DNA from: Anaerobiospirillum sp. NML120449
GTDB lineage: Bacteria; Pseudomonadota; Gammaproteobacteria; Enterobacterales; Succinivibrionaceae
Length of the DNA stretch: 40,826 nucleotides
Direction: 5' to 3'
Assembly: GCF_023051105.1 (NCBI RefSeq)
Contig: NZ_JALKIL010000044.1
Coordinates: 1-40,826 of the forward strand
A model generated the notes under the pieces. That model saw only the letters and a list, made by a program, of their open reading frames with translations, made no database searches and was not told the origin of the DNA. Made by a program: the position numbers and the translations under genes. Positions within the stretch are counted from its first letter, which is position 1; each line of letters starts with the position of its first letter. Shown here in pieces: positions 8,590-18,400 of the stretch.

Positions 8590-11500
8590 TTACCATGGCT
8601 TCTTGATGTAATCGCACAGGTCGCTCAGGCGGATGAGCATGTTCAGACGGTGCAGGGTCTTTTTAAACAGTGCCTCGTTGAGCTCGAAGTCCTTTTTGTT
8701 GATGTTGTTTTCCATACGGTTGCTGTCGTGATACTGATAGGCCTCACGCGGACCAATGACAATATGCCAGCGCTCGCAAAGGATTGTCATGAAGTCACTG
8801 AGCTTCATGTACTCACGATCTCCAAGCACGGTCATGACCAGAGTTTTGGTCAGGCTGTCACTCATGCTGTATTGAATGAAGCCAGGCTGGCGTTTGCCTA
8901 CGCCCAGGCCGACGGTCTCCATCATGTGATGATGTATGCTCTTCATGTGCACTTCGCGACTTAGTGCTACTTCGCACATGGCGTCAATGAGTTTGTCGCA
9001 GCTGTCCAGTGAGCGGTCAATCTTGTGCATAGCTTTCTGCTTGTCCTTACGGGCTTTTTCATTGTCCTCATCGTCAACAGCTTTGTAGTCAAATTCGAAT
9101 ACGGCCAGCAGCAGATGCTTGAGAAACTTCTGCTCATCACTCTTAAGAGCACTCTTGCGGCGCAGGAATGGCGCAGCCAGGTCAACAGCCCTGTTCATAC
9201 GATGACGAACATAAGCTTCCTGGCTCTGACTTAACAGATTGTTGTTCTCACGTACGCGATCCATGGACAGGCGCTTGATGGCCGGAATATCAGCATCTTC
9301 AGGACAGATCACCATGTTGATATCCAGTACCTGACGCTGAGTGCTGGCTCCACGTCCGGATTCACTCTTAAGCGTGTTTTCATAGTCGCGCAGACAGTTA
9401 CACATTTTCTGCTGCTGCTCAGTAAGGAAGACCAGCAGATAGAGGGTGCAGATCTGGCTTAAGGCAAGGAAGAGATCCTGCTTGCTCAGCTGCAGTGACA
9501 GCAGGGAATTAACGTCTTCAAGCATATTGCCAAAGAGCTTAAGATCCTTGTATGGCAGGTAGGAAACAGGGCGGCAGAATACGCTTTCACCGCAGTAGTT
9601 CTCGTTTATGGCCTCAGCACGGGCACGGGCTAAGGTTACGTTGCCATCCTGACATTCAGCTGCGAATTTCTGAAGATTGAAAAGGAAGATGTTCTCATCG
9701 GCCGACCCCTTGCGCTCTTCGGTATTGACCACAGCACAGCGGTTGATGCGGGCGGCCAGCTCATCTACAGGATCTTCGTTGAAGAAGCGTTCAAACAGCA
9801 CTCTGCCTGTATCTGCAAGTTTGCTGTCAGGGTCCTGGGCAGTAATAAGTGAACAGCCGCGCTGGAGCATGGCATAGACAAGATGTCCCTGACCGCCCAT
9901 GATGTTGTTCTGTAATGATCCGTAAATCACGACCTCATTGAAGATGGTGTTCAGACCATAGGTAAAGACAAAGCGGGTACACCACTGACGGTTGGTTTCA
10001 TAGTCAGTGGAGCTGTAACGCAGCAGGTCTACAGCCTTCTGGAAGTTGGCAAAGCTGCCAAACTCTTTCTTGAGCTGTTCCAGTATCTCATCAGTAATCT
10101 CAAACGAAGCTGCTTTGTTATCGTGAGTATTATTGTTGTGACGGTTGAAGCCCTCGCGCCATACCTCCCATTCCTGCCCTTGAGACAGATCTCCTGCGGC
10201 ATTGACGGTATTAAGAACAGGGTTGTTAAAGAGTATGCGGCGCAGCATCAGGCGTTTGAGTTTGACTGCCCAGACACGTCCGAACTCATCTTCGCCACAT
10301 CGACTTAAAGGATCAGCAGGATTACGGGATGCCAGTACCTGGAAAAACTCAATCAAGGTGTGCTCAGGCATTTCAGAGAAATGAAAGCCATTGCTCATAT
10401 ATCGGTCTTCAATCACATACAGATTGCCTGTTCTGGCAGGGGCGGCGCTGAAACGTTCACCAAGGAACCTGTCTTCACAAAGGTCGATATAGCGCTTGTA
10501 AGGATTGAGCGCATTTTTGATGGAATGAGCATCATGTCCAAAGAGCATGTGGGCCTGAGTCAGATCAGCCGGGACAATCAGCTGGCCGGCAGAGAGCTGC
10601 CTGCGCATGGCCTCAAGATCGTCATCTTCCTTAACATAAACCGGACTGAAGTCACCAAGCTTCAGCCCCTTCAGGCTGCCATCATCATCACCCTGACTGC
10701 CAGATCCTTTATCATGCTTTTTGCCAGTACGAACCGAAGCTCCAGCCTGGGATGAGCTCACAGCAGCCTTGGCAGGCGCTGCAGCAGCGGCGGCAACCGA
10801 AGCCCCGGCAACAGCGGAGCCGGAGGCGGCTGATGCATTACTGGTCACTGCCTGTGATGACCTGTCTGACTGAGCTGCAGGTTGAGCAGGCTTGCTGCTG
10901 ACTTGATGACGGGCTGATGGCTTTGAGGCAGCATCATTAGAGCCGGCAGCACTTGCTGCAGCTGATGCAGTTGAAGCGGCTGCTGATTCAGAAGGATTGC
11001 TGCTGACTTGATGACGGGCTGATGGCTTTGCGGCATCATCATTAGAACCGGCAGCACTTGCTGCAGCTGATGCTGTTGATTGAGCTGATGCAGACGATGC
11101 AGTTGAAGCGACTGCTGATTCAGAAGGCTTGCTGCTGACTTGATGACGGGCTGATGGCTTTGCAGCATCATCATTAGATTCAGCTGCGCTTGTTGCAGCT
11201 GATGAAGTTGAAGCGGCGGCAGCCTTAGCAGCATTGCTGTTCACTTGTTGAGTGTCTGCGGCCTTTTTGGCAGCTATTAAAGATGCCATTGAGGCTGTAC
11301 GTGAACCATCATGATTATGACGCAAATGCAGCCTGGTTGAGGTTTTGGCTGCGGCTGCAGGCTGTGCAGCTGTGCCTGTATTTGATTGTGCAGCGGCGGC
11401 AGCGCCTGCAGCTGCAGCTGTAGTTGACTGTGAGGTTGTGCCTGCTGCCGCTGATGAAGTTGAGGTGGCAGGACGGGCTGCAGCGGATGATGTGCCTGCA

Positions 11501-12174
11501 GCAGCTGGGCCCGCAGGTGCAGTCGTGCTGGCTGGACGGGCGGCTGCAGCAGCGCCTGCATTTGATTGTGTGGCTGCACCTGCAGCTGCTGATGAAGCTG
11601 CAGTGGCAGGACGGGCGGTTACAACAGTGCCTGCAGATTCTGATACTGTACCTGAAGTAGCCGGGCGGGCAGCAGCGGCCGCTGGTGCCTGTGATGCGCC
11701 GGCAGCAGGGGCAGACGGCGCGGCCGGGCTTGCTGCGGCTGCCGGGGCGGCTGCAGCCGGGGCTGTGGCGGTGGTGCGGGCCTGGGAGGACTGCTGCATC
11801 TGGTTGAGGCGCTCAAGGGCACGGGATACGGCCATGGCGTCCTGGCGCTCGCCGCTGGATCCGTCCATCTTCCTCAGGCTCTGTTCGGCCTTGTTGAGGG
11901 CCTGCTGCTGGAACTTTGATGGTCCGTCACTCTGGGGGCTGCTGTCAGCAGGGCGTGAAGATGCCTGAGGCAGAGTGTTAAGGCCACGGTGCTCCTCAAA
12001 GCTGCGCATTTTCTCCACAGCACTGCGTACAGCTTCATTGTTGAGATTGACCTGAGGCTGCAGTAAAGATGAATCCTTGCGGCTGTCAGTTGCAGGCACA
12101 CCTGTACCAGCTTTATTCTGCTCGGACTTTTTGTCTTTGCCGCTGTCACCAAATAATCTGCTGAGGATGTTCAT
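8590..12174 (-). CDS. DptG-like helper with a long Ala/Ser-rich insert (distal cassette, second gene)
   Basis: 1194 residues from the chosen ATG at 12174 (MNILSRLF), which has a purine-rich AGAAAG upstream; an in-frame ATG at 12240 is poorly supported and adds 22 residues of unlikely composition. Residues about 130-480 are an Ala/Ser/Pro/Thr-rich, surely disordered region with three near-identical copies of a segment containing KPSARHQVSS. The remaining ~700 residues are collinear with the paralogue at 23066-25387, sharing CFLGER / RFLGER, VLAS-NPA-PLS, GQGH-x-YxMLQR and a C-terminal LSDFM-ERxHIVIGP block. No catalytic motif is recognisable. By position it corresponds to DptG, a partner of unknown biochemical role. 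The 258-bp gap to the ATPase gene upstream shows no gene. Confidence 0.65.
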   Translation of the reverse strand: MNILSRLFGDSGKDKKSEQNKAGTGVPATDSRKDSSLLQPQVNLNNEAVRSAVEKMRSFEEHRGLNTLPQASSRPADSSPQSDGPSKFQQQALNKAEQSLRKMDGSSGERQDAMAVSRALERLNQMQQSSQARTTATAPAAAAPAAAASPAAPSAPAAGASQAPAAAAARPATSGTVSESAGTVVTARPATAASSAAAGAATQSNAGAAAAARPASTTAPAGPAAAGTSSAAARPATSTSSAAAGTTSQSTTAAAAGAAAAAQSNTGTAAQPAAAAKTSTRLHLRHNHDGSRTASMASLIAAKKAADTQQVNSNAAKAAAASTSSAATSAAESNDDAAKPSARHQVSSKPSESAVASTASSASAQSTASAAASAAGSNDDAAKPSARHQVSSNPSESAAASTASAAASAAGSNDAASKPSARHQVSSKPAQPAAQSDRSSQAVTSNASAASGSAVAGASVAAAAAAPAKAAVSSSQAGASVRTGKKHDKGSGSQGDDDGSLKGLKLGDFSPVYVKEDDDLEAMRRQLSAGQLIVPADLTQAHMLFGHDAHSIKNALNPYKRYIDLCEDRFLGERFSAAPARTGNLYVIEDRYMSNGFHFSEMPEHTLIEFFQVLASRNPADPLSRCGEDEFGRVWAVKLKRLMLRRILFNNPVLNTVNAAGDLSQGQEWEVWREGFNRHNNNTHDNKAASFEITDEILEQLKKEFGSFANFQKAVDLLRYSSTDYETNRQWCTRFVFTYGLNTIFNEVVIYGSLQNNIMGGQGHLVYAMLQRGCSLITAQDPDSKLADTGRVLFERFFNEDPVDELAARINRCAVVNTEERKGSADENIFLFNLQKFAAECQDGNVTLARARAEAINENYCGESVFCRPVSYLPYKDLKLFGNMLEDVNSLLSLQLSKQDLFLALSQICTLYLLVFLTEQQQKMCNCLRDYENTLKSESGRGASTQRQVLDINMVICPEDADIPAIKRLSMDRVRENNNLLSQSQEAYVRHRMNRAVDLAAPFLRRKSALKSDEQKFLKHLLLAVFEFDYKAVDDEDNEKARKDKQKAMHKIDRSLDSCDKLIDAMCEVALSREVHMKSIHHHMMETVGLGVGKRQPGFIQYSMSDSLTKTLVMTVLGDREYMKLSDFMTILCERWHIVIGPREAYQYHDSNRMENNINKKDFELNEALFKKTLHRLNMLIRLSDLCDYIKKPW
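10886..11180 (-). repeat. Three coding repeats in the disordered region of the DptG-like protein
   Basis: Three copies, spaced about 110-130 bp, of a segment encoding SND-AAKPSARHQVSS followed by Ala/Ser-rich spacers of different length. Nucleotide identity between copies is very high, pointing to recent duplication. The spacers differ by whole codons, so the frame is kept. Confidence 0.85.
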
Positions 12175-12432
12175 TGTTGAAATTCTTTCTGGCCGGTTAA
12201 GCTGCCCCCGTCCGTCACTGTGAGACGGGCGGGGCTGCACAATCAGGCAGGGAAGAGCTTGCTGCCATGCCTGAGCTGAAATATGTTGTCTGATGGAGGC
12301 TTGACTGACTGCAGGTCAGAACTGGTCATGGAAGTACCGGCAGCTGTCGACTCTCCCTCAAGCCATGATGTGGGCTGCATTCCGGGACTGAGTTGACAGT
12401 GACTGGTATTTTCGCCGTGATAAGCCTTAAGG

Positions 12433-14988
12433 TCAGTTGGTGATACGTCCCTGAGTATCGAGATTGCAGAACCTCAGATTGCCAAGACGCAGCTTTCTGT
12501 CAGAGGAAGCATTCTGGTCACTGGCTGCCTGGGATGCAGTGGTAATCAGATAGTCGATACGGTCTTTGAACAGGCTGACCTCATCTGCACATTCCGGGGT
12601 AAAGGAAACAGCACTCTGTCCTGAGCCCAGAGCCATGAGGTAGTTGAACAGCCTTGGAGTCAGAATGAGCCAGGCAGCGGCATCGGGCTCACGGCCTGAT
12701 GAAGTGACATTCTCAGGATATGAGATGAGATCGCTGGCAATGACACTCGAGGAGTTCTGACCGGCCTTGAGCATCAGTTCACTGAGCTCCTCATAATCGA
12801 GCAATGCATCAGCAGAGAGCCTTCTGAGTTTTTTCAGGGCTTCCAGACTTCTAATCCAGGCTTCAATCTGACTTATAAGTGGGGCATTGTATCGGTCCCC
12901 ATTGAGAGTATCATCGTAGTACTCAGGGGTGTTTTCCATGTCTTCCTTAAGATGCTGCTGCAGGCGGCTGCTGGCGTTAAATGCCTTGAGTATGGCTTCA
13001 TTACGTGGATCAGAAGCATCTGTATTTTGCCGGGCGGTGGCGCTGGAGCGGTAGTAGACCAGAGCCGGAATCGCACGGCTGTCCTTGACCAGGCCGGAGT
13101 GAACCAGCTTGATGACATTGCTGAAGTTTTCAGGGCTGCCATCAAAGGCAATCTGATAGCGGTTGAAATCAGGAAGCACGCTGCAGGCGGCCGGATTGAT
13201 TCTGTTGTTGGAGGTGATGAAGACCTTCTTGTCACTGTTGATTACCGGCAGTGAGGTAAAGGCGCGGTTAAGTCCGTTGATAATCTGCCCCACAGAAGGA
13301 GCAATGGACTCGTCATCAAGATTGAAGGTGGTTCTCAGAAGCTGCTTGGTCTTAAGGTAAGCAGAGCCATAACTGATTGCAGTCATGTCCCATTCATTGA
13401 ACAGGGCGTTCGGGGCTTCAGGCATGACAAAGAACAGCTGGCGGCGCAGGGCCTGCATGCAACCGTGCATGGTCCGCTGCTGAGTGAGGGTAGCTGCGCT
13501 GCTGCCATCGCTGTTGATGTGGTCGCGAATCTCATCAATGCAGTCATTGAGCTTTTTGAGCATGCCCACTTCATCACATGAGGTTATCAGAGCCCTGTGA
13601 GCGGCCGCTGCCGGACTGCCTGGGAGATTGCCCTTGAGGATGAAGCTGTCGGCGGTGCGGCACCCGGTCTTGCCTACAGCAAAGAGCTCGAGCAGTTTGA
13701 AGACCGGCAGCTCTGTGGCCGAGTTGTCATAAATGGCAAGTTCATCTTCGGCCTCCTGACGTCTGGTTTTGGTCATGTTGCGGCCCAGCAGATTGTCAAA
13801 AGGAGAGGTGCGGCGATCGCTCAGTTCCTTTTTGTTCCTGCCCAGAGCGTCATTGAGGGCCTTGGTGCAGCTGTAGTAGCGCTTGGAGTCGCTGTTGCCC
13901 ACCACGCCGTTGGCAACAATCATCAGGATGTTGCGTACGGTGAAGTTGATGCCATTGTCACGGGCCAGCTCAAAAACGTCGCAGAACTTGTTGATGATGC
14001 GATCCGTACGCAGGACACGGCGGTTGGAGTAAACAGCACACTTGCTGCAGGCCTCACAGCCTTCGCACTTTTCCCAGCCCTCATGATCAAGCACGCTCAG
14101 GAAAATATTTCTGACGGCCTGACGATCAAGGCAGTCAGTCATGGTCAGCAGTGTAAGGAAGTCACAGGAAAAGACACGTCGGGTCAGCATGTGCTTTTCC
14201 ATGTCTGCAGCCAGAGTGCTCAGTGACTGGCGCAGCCCGGCATCGCGGCTGCGGATATAACTCTCACAGTCCTGGAAAAGCTTGAGAATACGACCATTGT
14301 TGCCGGCAATCAGTCCAATGGTGATACAGTCCCCAGCGCCGTCAGCACCGGCTGCCCTGTCAGCTGACGTGCCGGCGCCTGCAGCGGCTGCAGCACCATA
14401 CTCACGGGCGCAGGTCTCGAGGGTCGAGACAATCAGGGCCATGTCCTCTTTTGACTCAACAGTAGACAGATCGCTTACTGTTACCAGTCTGACCGGGCGC
14501 GGGCGGTTCTGGCCGGCCGGGATGATGATGGTGCAGGCGCGGAAGGTACGGTCATCGCTGCTGCGCTTGACGGCGGCAGAGACTGAGCTGTCGGTGAGCT
14601 CGAAGTTATCGGAGGTGACGCACGGAGTGGTAAGGGCATTGCCCTGGGCATCAACAGGAAGCACACGCCAGACGCCCGAGATGGACAGATCCCAGGTGTC
14701 GGGAGTAAGGCCGAACAGCTGAGCGTCGGTGCACAGGCGGCGCATGAAGTGGGTCTTGCCGTCACCGGCCTGACCGTTGAGGATGAAAATCTGGGAGCGG
14801 CCCTGCTGAACGCAGGCGGCTATCTGATCGCGATAGCTGTTCTGGCGGGGCATCTCAAATAAGAAAGGTCTGATGCCATTGAGACGTGCTGAGTTGCGTA
14901 CATGTTCATCATACTGTGCATTACTGCTGACATAAGGACCGTAGTCCTTGAGGTAGCTCAGGAATTTGTCGGCGGCTTTGTTGGCCAT
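12433..14988 (-). CDS. DptF-like P-loop ATPase (distal cassette, first gene)
   Basis: An 851-residue protein starting at MANKAADKF with a good Shine-Dalgarno AAGGAAG. Walker A is GQAGDGKT (72-79). A later strand with AGNNGRILKLF resembles an AAA+ sensor-1 segment, and a Cys cluster (CEGCEACSKC) just before YSNRRVL may bind zinc. A Gly/Ala-rich loop precedes the AGN strand. The C-terminal half carries GLNRAFTSLPV and NNRINPAA blocks shared with the paralogue at 25977-28781. Gene order and the GDGK P-loop suggest DptF, the ATPase of phosphorothioation-dependent restriction, though this protein looks longer than usual for that family. Identification is by analogy; that it is an ATPase of the same family as its paralogue is firm. 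Confidence 0.7.
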   Translation of the reverse strand: MANKAADKFLSYLKDYGPYVSSNAQYDEHVRNSARLNGIRPFLFEMPRQNSYRDQIAACVQQGRSQIFILNGQAGDGKTHFMRRLCTDAQLFGLTPDTWDLSISGVWRVLPVDAQGNALTTPCVTSDNFELTDSSVSAAVKRSSDDRTFRACTIIIPAGQNRPRPVRLVTVSDLSTVESKEDMALIVSTLETCAREYGAAAAAGAGTSADRAAGADGAGDCITIGLIAGNNGRILKLFQDCESYIRSRDAGLRQSLSTLAADMEKHMLTRRVFSCDFLTLLTMTDCLDRQAVRNIFLSVLDHEGWEKCEGCEACSKCAVYSNRRVLRTDRIINKFCDVFELARDNGINFTVRNILMIVANGVVGNSDSKRYYSCTKALNDALGRNKKELSDRRTSPFDNLLGRNMTKTRRQEAEDELAIYDNSATELPVFKLLELFAVGKTGCRTADSFILKGNLPGSPAAAAHRALITSCDEVGMLKKLNDCIDEIRDHINSDGSSAATLTQQRTMHGCMQALRRQLFFVMPEAPNALFNEWDMTAISYGSAYLKTKQLLRTTFNLDDESIAPSVGQIINGLNRAFTSLPVINSDKKVFITSNNRINPAACSVLPDFNRYQIAFDGSPENFSNVIKLVHSGLVKDSRAIPALVYYRSSATARQNTDASDPRNEAILKAFNASSRLQQHLKEDMENTPEYYDDTLNGDRYNAPLISQIEAWIRSLEALKKLRRLSADALLDYEELSELMLKAGQNSSSVIASDLISYPENVTSSGREPDAAAWLILTPRLFNYLMALGSGQSAVSFTPECADEVSLFKDRIDYLITTASQAASDQNASSDRKLRLGNLRFCNLDTQGRITN

Positions 14989-15117
14989 AAAAACTTCCTT
15001 ACGATAGTTGAGATGAACACTATGCTGTAAAACAGCAGTACAGGCAGAGCAGCAGGCAGGATTCTGCAGCGCAGATCCTGGCAGGCCGCATACTTTTACG
15101 TATCGGCAGACTGTCTA

Positions 15118-15126
15118 ATTGTAGCA
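15118..15126 (-). promoter_or_regulatory. Candidate extended -10 promoter for the distal cassette
   Basis: On the minus strand TGCTACAAT combines the TGn extension with a -10 box one base from consensus, about 130 bp upstream of the DptF-like ATG and downstream of the terminator of the proximal cassette. No good -35 is at the right spacing; a TTTACA lies too close. A promoter somewhere here is expected because of the terminator; the exact site is a guess. Confidence 0.35.
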
Positions 15127-15260
15127 GAAAAGCGTGTAAACAGGCCGTCCATGGCAGAAGCTCAGTATCCAAAACGAGACCAGCTCACATTATCTCGAGT
15201 GATTTGACCGCATGTGGAAGATTGAGTATGACAATAACTGTCCTGTGATCGGTCACGCCC

Positions 15261-15295
15261 AAAAAACAAAGGCAGCCCCAGGGAGCTGCCTTTTT
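15261..15295 (-). terminator. Intrinsic terminator after the proximal cassette
   Basis: A 9-bp stem (AAAGGCAGC with GCTGCCTTT) around an 8-base loop. Read on the minus strand it is followed by TTTGTTTTTT, a good intrinsic terminator for the giant gene ending at 15441. On the plus strand a run of T also follows, so it may work both ways. It implies that the two cassettes are separate transcription units. The remainder of 14989-15440 shows no gene. Confidence 0.75.
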
Positions 15296-15368
15296 AAATG
15301 GAATGTGGCCGTCCAGCGCTGTCACTCCATGACAGCACTGCCTTGCTTTGTACCTGCGCAGCACAGCT

Positions 15369-15451
15369 GAGCGGGCGCCGTCTGTTGCCAGGTGTTGAGC
15401 TGGAGCCGTCTGTTGCCAGGTGTTGAGCGGGCGCCGTCTGTTACCTGGTGG
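15369..15451. repeat. 28-bp repeat, three copies, running into the 3' end of a gene
   Basis: Units start at 15369, 15397 and 15425 with core GCCGTCTGTTGCCAGGTGTT. The third, more diverged copy overlaps the last codons and stop of the giant gene at 15441, so the two downstream copies may be duplicates of the gene's tail. Confidence 0.8.
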
Positions 15452-18400
15452 CCTGCTGGCGCAGCTGGTACTCGCGGGTGATGAGCGCGATCAGATCTGT
15501 GGCGGTGCGGCGGTCGATGAACGGAGACTGGGCAATGACGCCGTCGCGGCTGTCCACAATGGCAATCATGTGGCCGTAGCCCATGAGAGTGCGGGCGTCG
15601 TAATCGTTTGAGCTCAGAATGATGCCGGTGTCGTGCTGGCCGTTGACCTTGAGGCAGATGCGGTTGCCCACATTGCTCTTGATGCGGCCGTTCATCACCT
15701 TGCTGTCGGGGCGCTGGGTGCACAGCAGCAGGTGGATGCCGGCGGCACGGGCTTTGTTGGACAGGCGGGTGAGCATGTCCTCAAAGGCCTTTGCCATTTC
15801 GCCGCTGGTGATTTCTGCAAACTCATCAATTACCAGCACTATGCGCGGCATGCGGTTACGGCCATGCTCGCAGGCCCGGGCGTTGTACTCATCTATGTCG
15901 CGTATGGATGAGCATGAGCCCTGCTGCTGCTTGATCTCTTTGGTCAGCGATCTCATGAGCTTAAGGCGGCTTTCCATCTCATCAATAATGTGACTGAATG
16001 CCGGGCCGTATGCATCAGGGCTTACCAGCACTGACTGGGTATGTGGCAGGTCAGCAAAGTCATCAAGCTCGGCTCCGCCCTTTGGGTCTACCAGATAAAG
16101 CTGCAGCTCCTCAGGGGTATTGGTCAGAACCATGTCCATGATGAGGGCATTGAGCAGGGTGGACTTGCCTGACTTGGTGGCACCGCCTATCAGGGTATGC
16201 GGGGAAACGCCTCGGAGATCAAGATAAACAGGGGCGCCGTCGTTGTCGCTAAGACCTATGAGATAGCAGCTGTTAAAACCAGTGCAGGTATGGCCCTGCC
16301 AGATGAAGTTATCCACATTGAGTCTGCGGCTTCGCAGCAGGGACAGATAAGGCACAGGACGGCGTTCATTGCCCGGCCAGCTGATATTGAGCTCATAGGC
16401 ATGCTGCACACTGCGTACAGCAATGAGCTTGATGCCGGCATCACCTGTATACAGCTTTTCACTCAGGTCGAGGATCTTCCTGCTGCTCAGATCGTCATGG
16501 CCGCTAAGGCGCACACAGGCACCGTTAGGAGTCAGGGTACTGCTCATGACATCAGCAGGCAGTCCGGCCTTGTGCATGCACTCGACCAGGGCTGCCACAG
16601 CATGATTAAGCCCCTCCTGACGTTCAAGGCCGTCCTGCTCAACAGTCACATCCTGCTCCACGCGGCGCACATAATCATCAATGAGTGGATGCTCGCTCCA
16701 GAACCTGACCAGGGCAAGGCGCTCAGGCTCCGTAAGCAGCTCAGCCGCGCTCTGTCCGGCCCCGCCTGAGGCGGCATCATGGTTATTACCATGGCCACGG
16801 TCGGCCGCGCCGCCGCTGTCGTCAGCTGCAGACTGCTTTTCCTCAAATCCTGTAGTCAGAGGTGGGATGACCACAGTCCCGTTCTCCTTTGCCTTGAGCA
16901 CAGCCTCCAGATTGGCCTGAGCCCTGGTCTTTCCCGGAGCCCTGGTCTTTCCCGGAGCTGCCAGGTCGATATCGCAGTACATGCCCCCGCCGTCGCTGCT
17001 GCCGCTGTGAGGACCCACTCCCGGGTCCTGGTCAATGTCATTAATCATGGCGTTTGTGCCTGCACCAGCGCCTGCGCCTGCGCCGGCAGGAGCGCCGTCA
17101 CCTGAGCTCAGGCCCAGCCTGCGCAGCCTTTCAAGCTGCTCATTGTGCAGGACGGTCAGGTCTTCGTTGAGCGAAGCGGCCGAGAGCGTGGCTCCTGAGA
17201 TCTGATTGTAGGCATGGTTCTGCAGACCAATGAACTGAGCCGGCGCACCAGGCTCACTGCCGCCCATGCTGACAGCGCTCAGGCCGGGCTCAGGGCCGTT
17301 GTCCTGTTCACTGAGCACGCCGGCCCTGAGTTCATTCTGGCCACCACTGAGATCATCAGTGATTTCCATGACCGTGTCGTTACGACCAGGCACATCATGG
17401 CCAGAGCAGGCATCAGCATCAGCGCCTGAGCCGGTACCTGAACCGGCAGCAGCATCAGCGCCTGAGATAGTACCTGAACCGGCAGCAGCGCCTGCGTGGT
17501 CGCCAGAAGTGAGTTCAGGCTCCTGATCGTTATGAGTAACGCTGCTGTTGGCTGCAGCAGCAGTACTGTCTGTGACTGAGGTTGTTGCCGCAGCCGTGGC
17601 TGAAGCTGACTTCGCCTTAGAGGCATCTGCAGCGGCTGAAGCTGTAGCTGATGCGCGGGCGGCGGCTGAAGCTTCAGCTGCAGCTGAGGCGGCCGTGGTG
17701 AGCGGGACGCTCAGGTCAATGGCAGGGTGGTCCTTGATGGTGTAATGGCGGCCCAGGGATGACAGGCGATCGATGCTGTCATCGGGCATGCGCAGCTCAA
17801 GGTCCGGCAGCTCAAAGCGGCGGCCTGACTCTGTCTGGTGGCCGGTATCGCGGTGCCACTGACACAGGTCGCTGAAGATCTTTTTGACATCTGAGCGGTT
17901 CAACACAATCTGCAGCACCTCGAAGGCATTGTCCTTATGGCCGGCCTCAACTCTGGCCGTGGAGGTATTGTGGCCTGCATCGCTGTTGCACTCGCAGACT
18001 GCGGAAATGCCGCTGACATCCACCAGCACATGGCCCTGGTTGATTTCATGAATGACCTGCTTGAGGCTGTCACTCAGAGCGCTGGAGCGGGCGTTGCAGT
18101 TGTCGGCAATCATGCTGGTAAGGCGGGTGAGCAGCTGCATGCGGTCAGCCGTGCCCTTCTCAAAGGCCGAGTAGAACATGTTGGCCGTTTCACTGGCCTG
18201 CCTGATGGACTTCTTGCGGGCCTCAGGATCATTTTGACTGAGGAACTTGGACTCAATGACCTGCACGGCCAGCAGATACTGCCGGCGGCGGCCCGGTCCG
18301 GCCTGAGTACCATCGGCGCCGTTGACGGCCGCGCCGGCACCGGCTGCGTCAGCTGCGGCAGTGCTGCCGGGCAGGCCGAAGATCTGCAGGGCCAGGATGT

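Noticed and set aside
11345..11968. 207-codon Ala-rich plus-strand frame
   Set aside because: Shadow of the Ala-rich segment of the DptG-like gene: GC-rich codons read as alanine on both strands.
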